Shown here piece after piece: positions 15,426 to 22,289 of a DNA stretch of 22,289 nucleotides (positions are counted from its first letter, which is position 1; each line of letters begins with the position of its first letter). The position numbers and the translations under genes were made by a program. Under the pieces are notes generated by a model. That model did no database searches. It worked only from the letters and a program-made list of their open reading frames with translations, and had not been told where the DNA came from. Where the stretch lies: positions 1-22,289 of the forward strand of contig CAZVVA010000038.1 in the NCBI GenBank assembly GCA_964630455.1, read 5' to 3'. Source of the DNA: JAUWMI01 sp964630455 (GTDB taxonomy: Bacteria; Sumerlaeota; Sumerlaeia; MWCT01; JAUWMI01).

Positions 15426-16682
15426 CTATTCACGAGTATGTCCGGAGCCAAAGACGATGAATTTTGACGTCGTGAGCTCCTTAAGGCCCATGGGCCCGCG
15501 GGCATGCAGCTTATCTGTGCTAATGCCAACCTCGCAGCCCATACCAAATTCACCGCCATCACTGAATCGGGTGGAGGCATTGACAAAAACACAGGCCGAA
15601 TCAACCCGGTTGAGAAACGCCATGGCACTGTTGTGGTCCTGCGTAATGATAGCATCTGTGTGATGCGAACCATATGTATTGATGAATGCAATGGCCGCCT
15701 CAGTGCTTTCGATAATTTTAACCGAGAGAATAAGAGCGAGATACTCGGTTAGCCAGTCCTCTTGTGTGGCTGGCTTGAGATGAGGGAAGTGTGTGCGCAT
15801 CTGTTCACAAGCCCGAATTTCCACACCTGCTTTTTCCAAAGCCGGAATCAGAACGGACAACAGCTTATCGGCTATCTGCTGATGGATCAAGAGCGACTCA
15901 ACAGCATTGCACACTCCAGGGCGTTGCGTCTTGGCGTTCAGAATGATGCGGTTGGCCATTGTCACGTCCGCCGATGCATCAACGTAGATGTAGCAATTGC
16001 CATCGTAATGCTTGATCACCGGAATAGTGGAGTTCTTGACCACTGTTTCGATTAATGCGCGTCCTCCTCGAGGAATAATCAGATCAATATATTCGTTCAA
16101 CTTCAGCATTTCGCTTACCACTTGGTGCTCTGTCACAGGAACGAGTTGGATAGCTCCCCCAGGGAGTCCGGCGTGTGTGCCAGCCTCTGCAATGACATCG
16201 GCAATCTTGCGGTTCGAATTGATGGCCTCCGAGCCTCCGCGCAGAATTACTGCATTTCCTGATTTCACACACAGAGAGGCGGCATCCGACGTGACATTGG
16301 GACGCGATTCGTAAATGAAACCAATTACCCCGATGGGAACCCGCATGCGTCCAACCCTTAGGCCGTTAGGCCGGGTACGCATATCGTAGATCTCCCCTAC
16401 CGGGTCGTCCAGAGCCGCAACCTGGCGAATCGAGTCTGCCATGGCCTGAATGCGTTTCTCATTGAGAAGTAGCCGATCAAGCAATGCTGCTGATATTCTC
16501 TGGGCTTTCCCCTTCTCGAGATCATGTTGATTTGCTGCCTGCAGCTCGGCTTGGTTATCCTGGAGTGCATCTGCCATGGCGAGCAAAGCCCTATTCTTCA
16601 CCTTTGGTTCTATCGCTGCAAGAATGGGAGCTGCAGCTTTTGCGTTCTTTGCCAACTCAAGAATCAAGTCGCGCGGGTTCAT
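15426..16682 (-). CDS. proA: Gamma-glutamyl phosphate reductase
   Basis: ProA reduces gamma-glutamyl phosphate with NADPH to glutamate 5-semialdehyde, the second step of proline synthesis in the cytoplasm. The 418-residue product has the family length and an aldehyde-dehydrogenase-like fold. Visible motifs are VPIGVIGFIYESRPNV (115-130), LRGGSEAINSN (147-157) and the catalytic cysteine Cys258 in KTQRPGVCNAVE. AAGGAG lies six bases before the ATG. It follows proB with a 127-bp gap that contains a possible 19-codon frame. The chain proB-proA after obgE is a known arrangement. Confidence 0.97.
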   Translation of the reverse strand: MNPRDLILELAKNAKAAAPILAAIEPKVKNRALLAMADALQDNQAELQAANQHDLEKGKAQRISAALLDRLLLNEKRIQAMADSIRQVAALDDPVGEIYDMRTRPNGLRVGRMRVPIGVIGFIYESRPNVTSDAASLCVKSGNAVILRGGSEAINSNRKIADVIAEAGTHAGLPGGAIQLVPVTEHQVVSEMLKLNEYIDLIIPRGGRALIETVVKNSTIPVIKHYDGNCYIYVDASADVTMANRIILNAKTQRPGVCNAVESLLIHQQIADKLLSVLIPALEKAGVEIRACEQMRTHFPHLKPATQEDWLTEYLALILSVKIIESTEAAIAFINTYGSHHTDAIITQDHNSAMAFLNRVDSACVFVNASTRFSDGGEFGMGCEVGISTDKLHARGPMGLKELTTSKFIVFGSGHTRE

Positions 16683-16735
16683 TTGCTTCTCCTTCGAGGG
16701 GAGTCTGGAAGGCCGAGATCAAGCCGATTGTTTGA

Positions 16736-16795
16736 TTAGGAGGATCGTACGAGCTTCATCCGCTCCTCGGATGCTTCCATTCTCTGGCGCGGCAT
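16736..16795 (-). CDS. Possible 19-residue micro-ORF between proB and proA
   Basis: On the minus strand an ATG (16795-16793) stands three bases after AAGGAG and opens a frame of 19 codons ending in TAA (16738-16736). It starts 14 bases after the proB stop and ends 53 bases before the proA start. The peptide would be charged (Arg, Glu, Met, Ser rich) with only one proline codon, so a proline-sensing attenuator is unlikely. It may be a chance frame or a coupling peptide that brings ribosomes toward proA. Confidence 0.2.
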   Translation of the reverse strand: MPRQRMEASEERMKLVRSS

Positions 16796-16809
16796 TTTCT
16801 CCTTCTTGC

Positions 16810-17964
16810 CTAATGATCAGTTAGGAGCACGAGATTGTCGCAGTGCACGATTTCATCGTAGTCCTTCTGCCCAAGCACACCTGTGATTTCGTGCGATTGT
16901 AGTCCTTTAATCTTGTCAACCGCGCTCGCGGGATAGTTTACAAGCCCCTTGGCTATTAGTTGGTTCTGCTGGTCATGAATTTCCACAACGTCGCCAGCCT
17001 GGAATTCTCCGGTAACACCCATGATGCCAACCGGGAGCAAACTCTTGTGGCCGACCACTAGAGCACGTCTGGCCCCATCGTCAATAGTGAGCTGACAATT
17101 GGAGCTCGACTTGCCATATATGATCCAGCGGTCGCGGCTGGAAAGCCGTGTAGTTGTATCCGCAAGAAACACCGTTCCTTCAAAGTCGCCGTGCAGGATG
17201 GCGTCAATGATACCGGGTTGCTTTCCATTGACCACCACCGTATAGACCCCGGCATACGTGGCGCGTTTGGCTGCCTCCAGTTTGCTAGTCATCCCTCCGC
17301 TCCCGTATTTTGATACGTACTTGCTGGCCATTGCCTCAATTTCGGGAGTAATCCGTTCGACGCACGAGATAACTTTGGCGGGCCTATTGCGGCTCGGAGG
17401 CCTTTCAGATAGGCCAGCCACGTTGGTCAACATGATTAGCAAATCTGCGCGCATTTTTGCAGCGACGATGGCCGACAGTACGTCATTGTCGCCGAATTTA
17501 AGCTCCTCAATGGTAGTAGTATCGTTTTCATTTATAATAGGGATCACGCCGATCTCCAGAAGCTTTTCCAGGGTGCAGCGTGTATTTAGATAACGACGCC
17601 GGTCGTCCATATCATCTCTGGTCAGCAGGATTTGTGCAATTCTTTGCTTATACTTTTCAAAGCTGCGGCCATAATAGTGCATCAGTTTGCTCTGGCCGAT
17701 GGCTGCAAGGGCCTGTTTTTCAGGAATTGATTGTGGCCTATCCTTCCAGCTCATCTCGCTAATTCCAGCGCGAATCGCTCCCGAGGAGACGACAATCACC
17801 TGGCGTCCTTCGGCGGTCACCCGCGCAATGGAGGCCGCAAATGACTCGATCTGGGCAATATCCAAACTTCCGTCGGCCGCGGTTAATATACTTGATCCAA
17901 TCTTGATCACAATCTTGCGCGGATTAAACTCTTTGAGACGACTGTCGAGATCGCTCAGCTTCAT
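16810..17964 (-). CDS. proB: Glutamate 5-kinase with PUA domain
   Basis: ProB phosphorylates glutamate to gamma-glutamyl phosphate, the committed and normally proline-inhibited step of proline synthesis. From the ATG at 17964 it has 384 residues. An amino-acid-kinase domain carries IVIKIGSSIL (18-27), VVSSGAIRAG (58-67), IPIINENDTT (141-150) and FGDNDVLSA (157-165). A C-terminal PUA domain follows (about 285-375, including RRALVVGHKSLLPVGI and GLVNYP). I prefer this internal ATG over the frame's first codon at 18003, because the family N-terminus follows shortly after it and the extra 13 residues look unlike the family. Even so it overlaps the end of obgE by 41 bases, which implies coupled translation. 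Confidence 0.95.
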   Translation of the reverse strand: MKLSDLDSRLKEFNPRKIVIKIGSSILTAADGSLDIAQIESFAASIARVTAEGRQVIVVSSGAIRAGISEMSWKDRPQSIPEKQALAAIGQSKLMHYYGRSFEKYKQRIAQILLTRDDMDDRRRYLNTRCTLEKLLEIGVIPIINENDTTTIEELKFGDNDVLSAIVAAKMRADLLIMLTNVAGLSERPPSRNRPAKVISCVERITPEIEAMASKYVSKYGSGGMTSKLEAAKRATYAGVYTVVVNGKQPGIIDAILHGDFEGTVFLADTTTRLSSRDRWIIYGKSSSNCQLTIDDGARRALVVGHKSLLPVGIMGVTGEFQAGDVVEIHDQQNQLIAKGLVNYPASAVDKIKGLQSHEITGVLGQKDYDEIVHCDNLVLLTDH

Positions 17965-18967
17965 CGCTCTGCACTTTTTCCAGTGTTTGTTTGATTCGGC
18001 CAATCAAGACATCCAAACCCCAGTTCTCTTTTGCTGAAATCGCTATTGAATCAATACCCCGGTTGCGCAATTCATTGGAAACTGGGTCTAGCGAGCCACC
18101 CTCCTCCAGCAGATCAATCTTGTTAATAACCACGATCTGGGGCTTGCGAACGAGCATTTCGCTATATATCTGGAGCTCCTGGATGACAAGTAGATATTTC
18201 TTATACATATCCTCAGGCGCGAAATGGCCCCGGTCGTCAGCAATCAGGTGCACCAGCACGCGGGTTCGCTCGATGTGGCGCAGAAAACGATCGCCCAGTC
18301 CAGCGCCTTTACTTGCCCCCTCGATCAGGCCGGGGATATCAGCCAGCACGATAGGGCGGAACTCATCGGTCTTCATAACGCCCAGATTAGGGTGCAGCGT
18401 AGTAAAAGGATAGCTGGCAATTTTCGGCTTGGCATCGCTTAGTTTTGACAGAAGTGTTGATTTGCCGGCATTGGGAAGCCCTATCAGGCCGACGTCGGCA
18501 ATGAGTTTCAACTCAAGGGTCAGGCGTCTCTCTTCGCCTGGTTTGCCCTTTTCAGCTGCGCGGGGTGCTCTGTTGGCTGGAGTCGCAAAATGCTGGTTTC
18601 CGCGCCCCCCTTTTCCATTCTGTGCAACGAGAACACGTTGACCATGGGCGGTTAGATCAGCAATCTGTATAGCCTCGTCGCGAATCGTTGTGCCCGGAGG
18701 TACCTTGATGATAATATCCTCGCCTCTCTTCCCGTGGCAGTTTTTCCCCTTGCCATGCTTACCCCGGCCGGCAGTGAAGTGGGGACGGAATTTAAAATCA
18801 AGCAACGTATAGAGGTTCGCATCCGCTTCACAAAAGACGTCGCCGCCGTTACCACCATCGCCACCATTAGGGCCGCCACGCGGAACGTGCTTTTCACGCC
18901 GAAAGCTCACGCATCCGTTTCCGCCTGCGCCAGCCTTCACCCAGATCTGGACGTAATCAACAAACAT
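17924..18967 (-). CDS. obgE: Obg/CgtA GTPase
   Basis: ObgE is an essential GTPase that acts in assembly of the large ribosomal subunit and in stress control. The 347-residue protein has the glycine-rich OBG fold (about 1-158, RGGPNGGDGGNGGDV). The G domain carries G1 GLPNAGKST (163-171), the switch I region YPFTT (186-190), G3 DIPGLIEGA (210-218), G4 NKID (282-285) and G5 SAKE (311-314). It ends with a short acidic and basic tail instead of a long extra C-terminal domain. It sits downstream of rplU and rpmA, the classic arrangement for this GTPase, with a 182-bp gap after rpmA. Confidence 0.98.
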   Translation of the reverse strand: MFVDYVQIWVKAGAGGNGCVSFRREKHVPRGGPNGGDGGNGGDVFCEADANLYTLLDFKFRPHFTAGRGKHGKGKNCHGKRGEDIIIKVPPGTTIRDEAIQIADLTAHGQRVLVAQNGKGGRGNQHFATPANRAPRAAEKGKPGEERRLTLELKLIADVGLIGLPNAGKSTLLSKLSDAKPKIASYPFTTLHPNLGVMKTDEFRPIVLADIPGLIEGASKGAGLGDRFLRHIERTRVLVHLIADDRGHFAPEDMYKKYLLVIQELQIYSEMLVRKPQIVVINKIDLLEEGGSLDPVSNELRNRGIDSIAISAKENWGLDVLIGRIKQTLEKVQSDEAERSRQSSQRV

Positions 18968-19032
18968 TAACAGTGTGAGTCCTGGTATGTGATTGGTGCG
19001 TAGACTATGCCAAGATTTTTATGCATTCGGAG

Positions 19033-19139
19033 CCGGTACGGTCATGCCATAACTACGGATTACAAAAAACTACCCCCTCATCTGGTGTCACATCGCAAAC
19101 CACTCGCACGTCTATGCCATACATGGCAATGCGTACCGG
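19033..19139. repeat. Long-range imperfect inverted repeat between rpmA and obgE
   Basis: CCGGTACGGTCATGCCAT at 19033-19050 is nearly complementary to ATGGCAATGCGTACCGG at 19123-19139. Both ends (CCGGTACG with CGTACCGG, TGCCAT with ATGGCA) are perfect. A competing local hairpin, TGCCAT then AC then ATGGCA, lies at about 19115-19128. In the rplU-rpmA-obgE transcript these could form alternative folds in the 182-nt spacer. No function is demonstrated. Confidence 0.35.
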
Positions 19140-19149
19140 AGAGGAGGAG

Positions 19150-19419
19150 TTAGTTAGTTGTGGAAGGTGCTATTACGTTAATGATGCGTTTCTTGCCATT
19201 CTGACGCCGGATAAATTTGACTATCCCGCTTACTTTGGCAAAGAGCGTATCGTCTTTGCCCTGGCCGACGTTTTGACCAGGAAAAAATCGGGTGCCTCGC
19301 TGACGTACCAGAATGGTTCCGCCGGTCACCATCTGGCCGTCAGAAGATTTCACGCCCAGTCGCTGTGAGTGGCTATCCCGGCCGTTTCTTGAACTGCCTA
19401 CGCCTTTTTTGTGTGCCAT
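19150..19419 (-). CDS. rpmA: 50S ribosomal protein L27
   Basis: L27 is a component of the large subunit whose N-terminal tail reaches the peptidyl-transferase centre. The 89-residue product begins MAHKKGVGSSRNGRDSHSQR and has GGTILVRQRGTRFFPG and GVGQGKDDTLFA-like core features (here NVGQGKDDTLFA). The N-terminus is the directly active form (MAHKKG), without the cleavable extension known in Firmicutes. That fits the absence of a prp protease gene between rplU and rpmA. AGGAGG lies ten bases before the ATG. Confidence 0.98.
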   Translation of the reverse strand: MAHKKGVGSSRNGRDSHSQRLGVKSSDGQMVTGGTILVRQRGTRFFPGQNVGQGKDDTLFAKVSGIVKFIRRQNGKKRIINVIAPSTTN

Positions 19420-19494
19420 AAGTCCTGTGCCTCCTGTAAAACACTGCGCCAGGCAACGCGCTGCCCGCGCGCCATGGCTTGCCAGCAGTAGTGT

Positions 19495-19839
19495 CTAGGC
19501 TTCCTGCGCCACTTTCTGGCGAGTCTGACGCAACTTGATTTTATCAACTGTAATTTCAGTAAAGTCTTGCCGATGTCCGCGTCGCTTCTCGTATCCCTTA
19601 CGCCGCTTGAAGGTAAAGACGAGAACCTTTTTTCCGCGGCCATGTCGTACAATGGTCCCTTCGATCTTGGCATTGGCCACTTTGGGAGTTCCAATAAGGA
19701 CTTTATTGTCCTTCTTGACCATCAGCACGGTATTCAGCGTTACCTTGCTTCCAACGTCACCGGGAATCTTTTCAATACGAAGCCTCTCCCCTTCTTTGAC
19801 GCGGTATTGTTTTCCGCCGGTCTGAACAATGGCGTACAT
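19495..19839 (-). CDS. rplU: 50S ribosomal protein L21
   Basis: L21 binds 23S rRNA in the large subunit. From the ATG at 19839 the product has 114 residues, beginning MYAIVQTGGKQYRVKEGERL, the canonical N-terminus. It continues with VGSKVTLNTVLMV, FTFKRRKGYEKRRGHRQDFTEI and a C-terminal KIKLRQTRQKVAQEA tail that is slightly longer than in E. coli. GGAGG lies ten bases upstream. An upstream ATG at 19860 would add seven residues not seen in the family. The gene heads the rplU-rpmA-obgE-proB-proA series. Confidence 0.97.
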   Translation of the reverse strand: MYAIVQTGGKQYRVKEGERLRIEKIPGDVGSKVTLNTVLMVKKDNKVLIGTPKVANAKIEGTIVRHGRGKKVLVFTFKRRKGYEKRRGHRQDFTEITVDKIKLRQTRQKVAQEA

Positions 19840-19880
19840 TCCGTATGAGCCTCCACGCAATTCGGGTATTCAAAAATAAA

Positions 19881-19896
19881 AAAGCGCTAGCGCTTT
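19881..19896 (-). terminator. Hairpin with T-run between aspS and rplU
   Basis: The perfect palindrome AAAGCGCTAGCGCTTT is followed on the minus strand by TTTATTTTTG, the form of a Rho-independent terminator. It lies about 42 nt after the aspS stop codon and ends about 42 nt before the rplU start. It most simply ends the hisS-aspS transcript. Because so little DNA remains for an rplU promoter, it could instead be an attenuator or L21 leader element that controls read-through. Confidence 0.6.
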
Positions 19897-19937
19897 CCGG
19901 TACTTGCCCAACAAATCGTGTTCTATTTAAAATCAAA

Positions 19938-21731
19938 TTACCTCAGATTGTCAACAAGTGTTTTAATATAGAGTTCGCGCAGCTGGCCATCGTCCACATC
20001 CGATGGCGCCCCGGTCAGCGGGCACAACCCACTCTGGGTCTTTGGGAATGGGATCACTTCGCGAATGGACTGCTCCCCCAATAGAATCATAAGAATCCGA
20101 TCAAAGCCAAATGCGATGCCGCCGTGCGGTGGGGCCCCAAAACTCAGTGCTTCAAGCAGAAAGCCGAACCTCTTTTGGCCTTCTTCAGGCGATATGCCAA
20201 TAGTGCGAAAAACCTTCTCCTGCACGTCTCGACGGTGGATTCTGATGCTTCCTCCGCCAATTTCTTCACCATTCAATACCAGATCGTACGCAAGGGCGCG
20301 GGCCTTTTCCGGCGCCGTCTCCAGTAAGGGAATGTCCTCGGCAACCGGCGAGGTGAACGGGTGATGCATGGCCACGAAACGCCTCTCCTTTTCGTCCCAT
20401 TCAAGCATTGGGAAATCTACAACCCAGACAAATGCCACTTTCTTTGGATCAATAAGCGATAGCTCTTTGCCAAGCTTGAGTCGTAAGCTGTCCAGAGCAG
20501 CGCAGACCACCTTTTCACTATCAGCGACGAAGAGAAGGAGATCGCCTGGCTTGCTCTTCATCCTATCGGTGAGCGCCTTGAGCGTGTCGGCAGTAAAGAA
20601 TTTCGCGATGGGTGAGCTCAATCCCTCTTCGGTCACCCGAAACCACGCAAGCCCCTTTGCCCCGTAGGTCAAAACAAAGGAAGTGAGATTATCCAGCTGC
20701 TTCCGACTGATCTTGGTCCCGCCCGGCACGCAAATCCCCCGGATGACGCCACCGTTTTTACTGACGTTGTTAAAGACTTGAAATTCGCAGCCCTGCTGCA
20801 CAACGTCAGTCACATCTTCTATGGCCATCGCGAAGCGCACATCGGGCTTGTCTGTTCCATATTTCAGCATTGCCTCCGCATAGGGAAGCCGGGGAAATGG
20901 TACCGAGATGGTAATGTCGCAAATCTCCCGGTAAATAGCCTGCATCATTTCTTCGATTACTGTAAAAAGGTCATCCGGTTGTATGAATGACATTTCGATG
21001 TCAATCTGGGTGAACTCCGGCTGCCGATTAGCGCGGAAGTCTTCATCACGGAAACAGCGCGCAATTTGGTAGTACTTGTCGTAGCATGCGACCATGAGGA
21101 TCTGCTTGAAGAGCTGCGGTGATTGCGGCAGGGCATAGAATTGCCCGGGACTCAGCCGGCTTGGTACCAGGAAATCGCGAGCTCCTTCTGGCGTACTCTT
21201 AGTTAAGATAGGGGTTTCAACCTCGATAAATCCTTTGGCGTTCAAGTAATTTCGGACAACGCTGTAGAGCTTCGCGCGAGTCCGGATATTGCGCTGCATC
21301 TCTTCGCGCCGCAAATCCAGATAGCGATAGCGTAGCCGAATCTCCTCATTGATAGTTGTATATTCGTCGAGTCGAAAAGGCAATGGCGCAGCCGGGTTTA
21401 GCAACTCGAAAATACTCACACGTACTTCGATCTCGCCTGTAGCAATATTGGGATTCACGGTTCCTTCGGGGCGAGCAGTAACGCTACCTTCAACAGCCAG
21501 CACACACTCATTGCGCAAAGCATGGGCCTTATTAAAATCCTCGCGACTCATGGTTTCCGGATTCAGAACTACCTGACAAAGCCCCGTACGATCGCGCAGG
21601 TCAATGAAGATCAAGCCTCCATGGTCGCGACGGCGATGTATCCAGCCTTTAAGGACAACCACTTCTTCGATGTTATCTCGCCGCAGCTCGCCGCAGTAAT
21701 GTGTACGTCTTTTCGTTCCGAGTTCACTCAC
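19938..21731 (-). CDS. aspS: Aspartyl-tRNA synthetase (bacterial type)
   Basis: AspRS joins aspartate to tRNA-Asp in the cytoplasm. The 597-residue enzyme has an N-terminal OB-fold anticodon-binding domain (about 1-115, CGELR...LKGWIHRRRDHGG). The class II catalytic core contains the flipping loop (ALPQSPQLFKQ, 200-210), motif 2 FRDEDFRANRQPEFTQID (227-244) and motif 3 GGIAFGFDRILMIL (537-550, Arg545). The bacterial GAD insertion lies between motifs 2 and 3. Motif 2 has Phe and Asn where most bacterial enzymes have Leu and Asp. His37 and Gly90 match the residues of the Pseudomonas-type non-discriminating enzyme. The start is GTG at 21731 with AAGGAG about ten bases upstream. It follows hisS with a 79-bp gap, a common pairing. 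Confidence 0.97.
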   Translation of the reverse strand: MSELGTKRRTHYCGELRRDNIEEVVVLKGWIHRRRDHGGLIFIDLRDRTGLCQVVLNPETMSREDFNKAHALRNECVLAVEGSVTARPEGTVNPNIATGEIEVRVSIFELLNPAAPLPFRLDEYTTINEEIRLRYRYLDLRREEMQRNIRTRAKLYSVVRNYLNAKGFIEVETPILTKSTPEGARDFLVPSRLSPGQFYALPQSPQLFKQILMVACYDKYYQIARCFRDEDFRANRQPEFTQIDIEMSFIQPDDLFTVIEEMMQAIYREICDITISVPFPRLPYAEAMLKYGTDKPDVRFAMAIEDVTDVVQQGCEFQVFNNVSKNGGVIRGICVPGGTKISRKQLDNLTSFVLTYGAKGLAWFRVTEEGLSSPIAKFFTADTLKALTDRMKSKPGDLLLFVADSEKVVCAALDSLRLKLGKELSLIDPKKVAFVWVVDFPMLEWDEKERRFVAMHHPFTSPVAEDIPLLETAPEKARALAYDLVLNGEEIGGGSIRIHRRDVQEKVFRTIGISPEEGQKRFGFLLEALSFGAPPHGGIAFGFDRILMILLGEQSIREVIPFPKTQSGLCPLTGAPSDVDDGQLRELYIKTLVDNLR

Positions 21732-21810
21732 GTTGTGTTTGCTCCTTCTGCGTTCTCGGTGCTTTTTGGCTCTACAAATTGAGCAAGAAAGCCACTATGT
21801 CTCGCTGATC

Positions 21811-22289
21811 CTATTTCCCCAAGCCCTGGAGAAAGGCTTCGCACTCTTTTATCGTCATGTTCTGCTGCTGGCTGGACTGCAGGTGCTTCACCATCACCTG
21901 CTGGTGTTCCAGTTCATGCTTCCCGATGATAATGACGTGTTGAGCCCCTGCCTTGTCAGCTGCCCGCAGTCCGCTTTTCAGACTGCGCAGGATGCCATCA
22001 AATCGGGTGCGAACCGTGTTGTGCCGCGCGAGGTCAGCCAGCCGACTTGCCAGGGCCAGGGCTTCTTCATCAATGGCGAGGATAAACACGCCAACGTCTT
22101 GTTCTGCAGGAACAGCAATATGTTGCTTCTGCATTGCGACGATAATGCGCTCAATGCCAAAACTGACGCCAACAGCCGGTGTTGGCGGCCCTCCGAGCTC
22201 TTCAATTAGATTGTCGTAGCGACCTCCGCCCAAAACAGCGTCCTGCGCTCCCAGGCGGCGACGGCACGCTCCTGCAGCCGCCACGCCTG
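21811..22289 (-). CDS. hisS: Histidyl-tRNA synthetase, C-terminal part (cut by window edge)
   Basis: HisRS charges tRNA-His with histidine. The visible 159 codons cover the end of the catalytic core and the whole anticodon-binding domain. LGAQDAVLGGGRYDNLIEEL is the conserved core segment, and AVGVSFGIERI is class II motif 3 with its ATP-binding arginine. A domain of about 95 residues follows (VGVFILAIDEEALALASRLA ... VIIIGKHELEHQQVMVKHLQ), as in HisRS. The reading frame is open to the right edge, so the N-terminal two thirds lie outside the window. It is followed by aspS on the same strand. Confidence 0.93.
   Translation of the reverse strand, partial: GVAAAGACRRRLGAQDAVLGGGRYDNLIEELGGPPTPAVGVSFGIERIIVAMQKQHIAVPAEQDVGVFILAIDEEALALASRLADLARHNTVRTRFDGILRSLKSGLRAADKAGAQHVIIIGKHELEHQQVMVKHLQSSQQQNMTIKECEAFLQGLGK

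Noticed and set aside
16683..16809. Proline-responsive T-box or leader-peptide attenuator before proA
   Set aside because: No T-box sequence or stacked stems were visible, and the micro-ORF has only one proline codon.
19420..19494. prp (ysxB) protease gene between rplU and rpmA
   Set aside because: The gap is only 75 bp, and L27 lacks the N-terminal extension that Prp would cleave.

Overview
The window is about 22.3 kb of bacterial chromosome with roughly balanced base composition, nearly all of it housekeeping and cell-envelope genes. It carries a type IV pilus or type II secretion assembly ATPase with its platform protein, and an undecaprenyl-phosphate sugar transferase. Together with a Pseudomonas-like AspRS, these point to a Gram-negative or other deep-branching didermal bacterium. 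The leftmost 2 kb holds health-check-like strings such as 'cacagaggcacagag' and AT-rich palindromes, which I associate with genomes of uncultured phyla. I cannot assign a phylum from sequence alone. I saw no phage genes, transposase, CRISPR array or rRNA.

Layout. Positions 1-1759 hold a small heat-shock protein gene (hsp20, minus), a tRNA-Ser(GGA) gene (minus) and repeat-rich intergenic DNA, including a MITE-like nested inverted repeat at about 1533-1704. Positions 1760-6211 are the only plus-strand block. It has two GT4 glycosyltransferases and a polyprenyl glycosylphosphotransferase that overlap one another, followed by an SDR oxidoreductase, and looks like a small exopolysaccharide or O-glycan module. 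From 6340 to the end every gene is on the minus strand. Read from high to low coordinates these are hisS (partial), aspS, then rplU-rpmA-obgE-proB-proA (ribosomal proteins, ribosome-assembly GTPase, proline synthesis). Next come pilB/gspE and pilC/gspF with an unknown single-pass membrane protein, and finally dprA-topA-hslV.

How the genes work together. The glycosyltransferase block should load a sugar phosphate onto undecaprenyl phosphate and extend it from nucleotide-sugar donors. ProB and ProA carry out the first two committed steps of proline synthesis. PilB and PilC drive assembly of a pilus or pseudopilus, but no pilin, PilT or secretin gene is present here. DprA-TopA-HslV is a reduced form of the known dprA-topA-(trmFO-xerC)-hslV-hslU neighbourhood. 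Here trmFO and xerC are absent and hslV has no adjacent hslU.

The items most worth a second look are the orphan hslV, the unknown membrane protein beside pilB/pilC, the nested inverted-repeat element near 1.6 kb, the AspRS residues that suggest a non-discriminating enzyme, and the hairpin between aspS and rplU. I did not find a convincing, wholly new multigene system.
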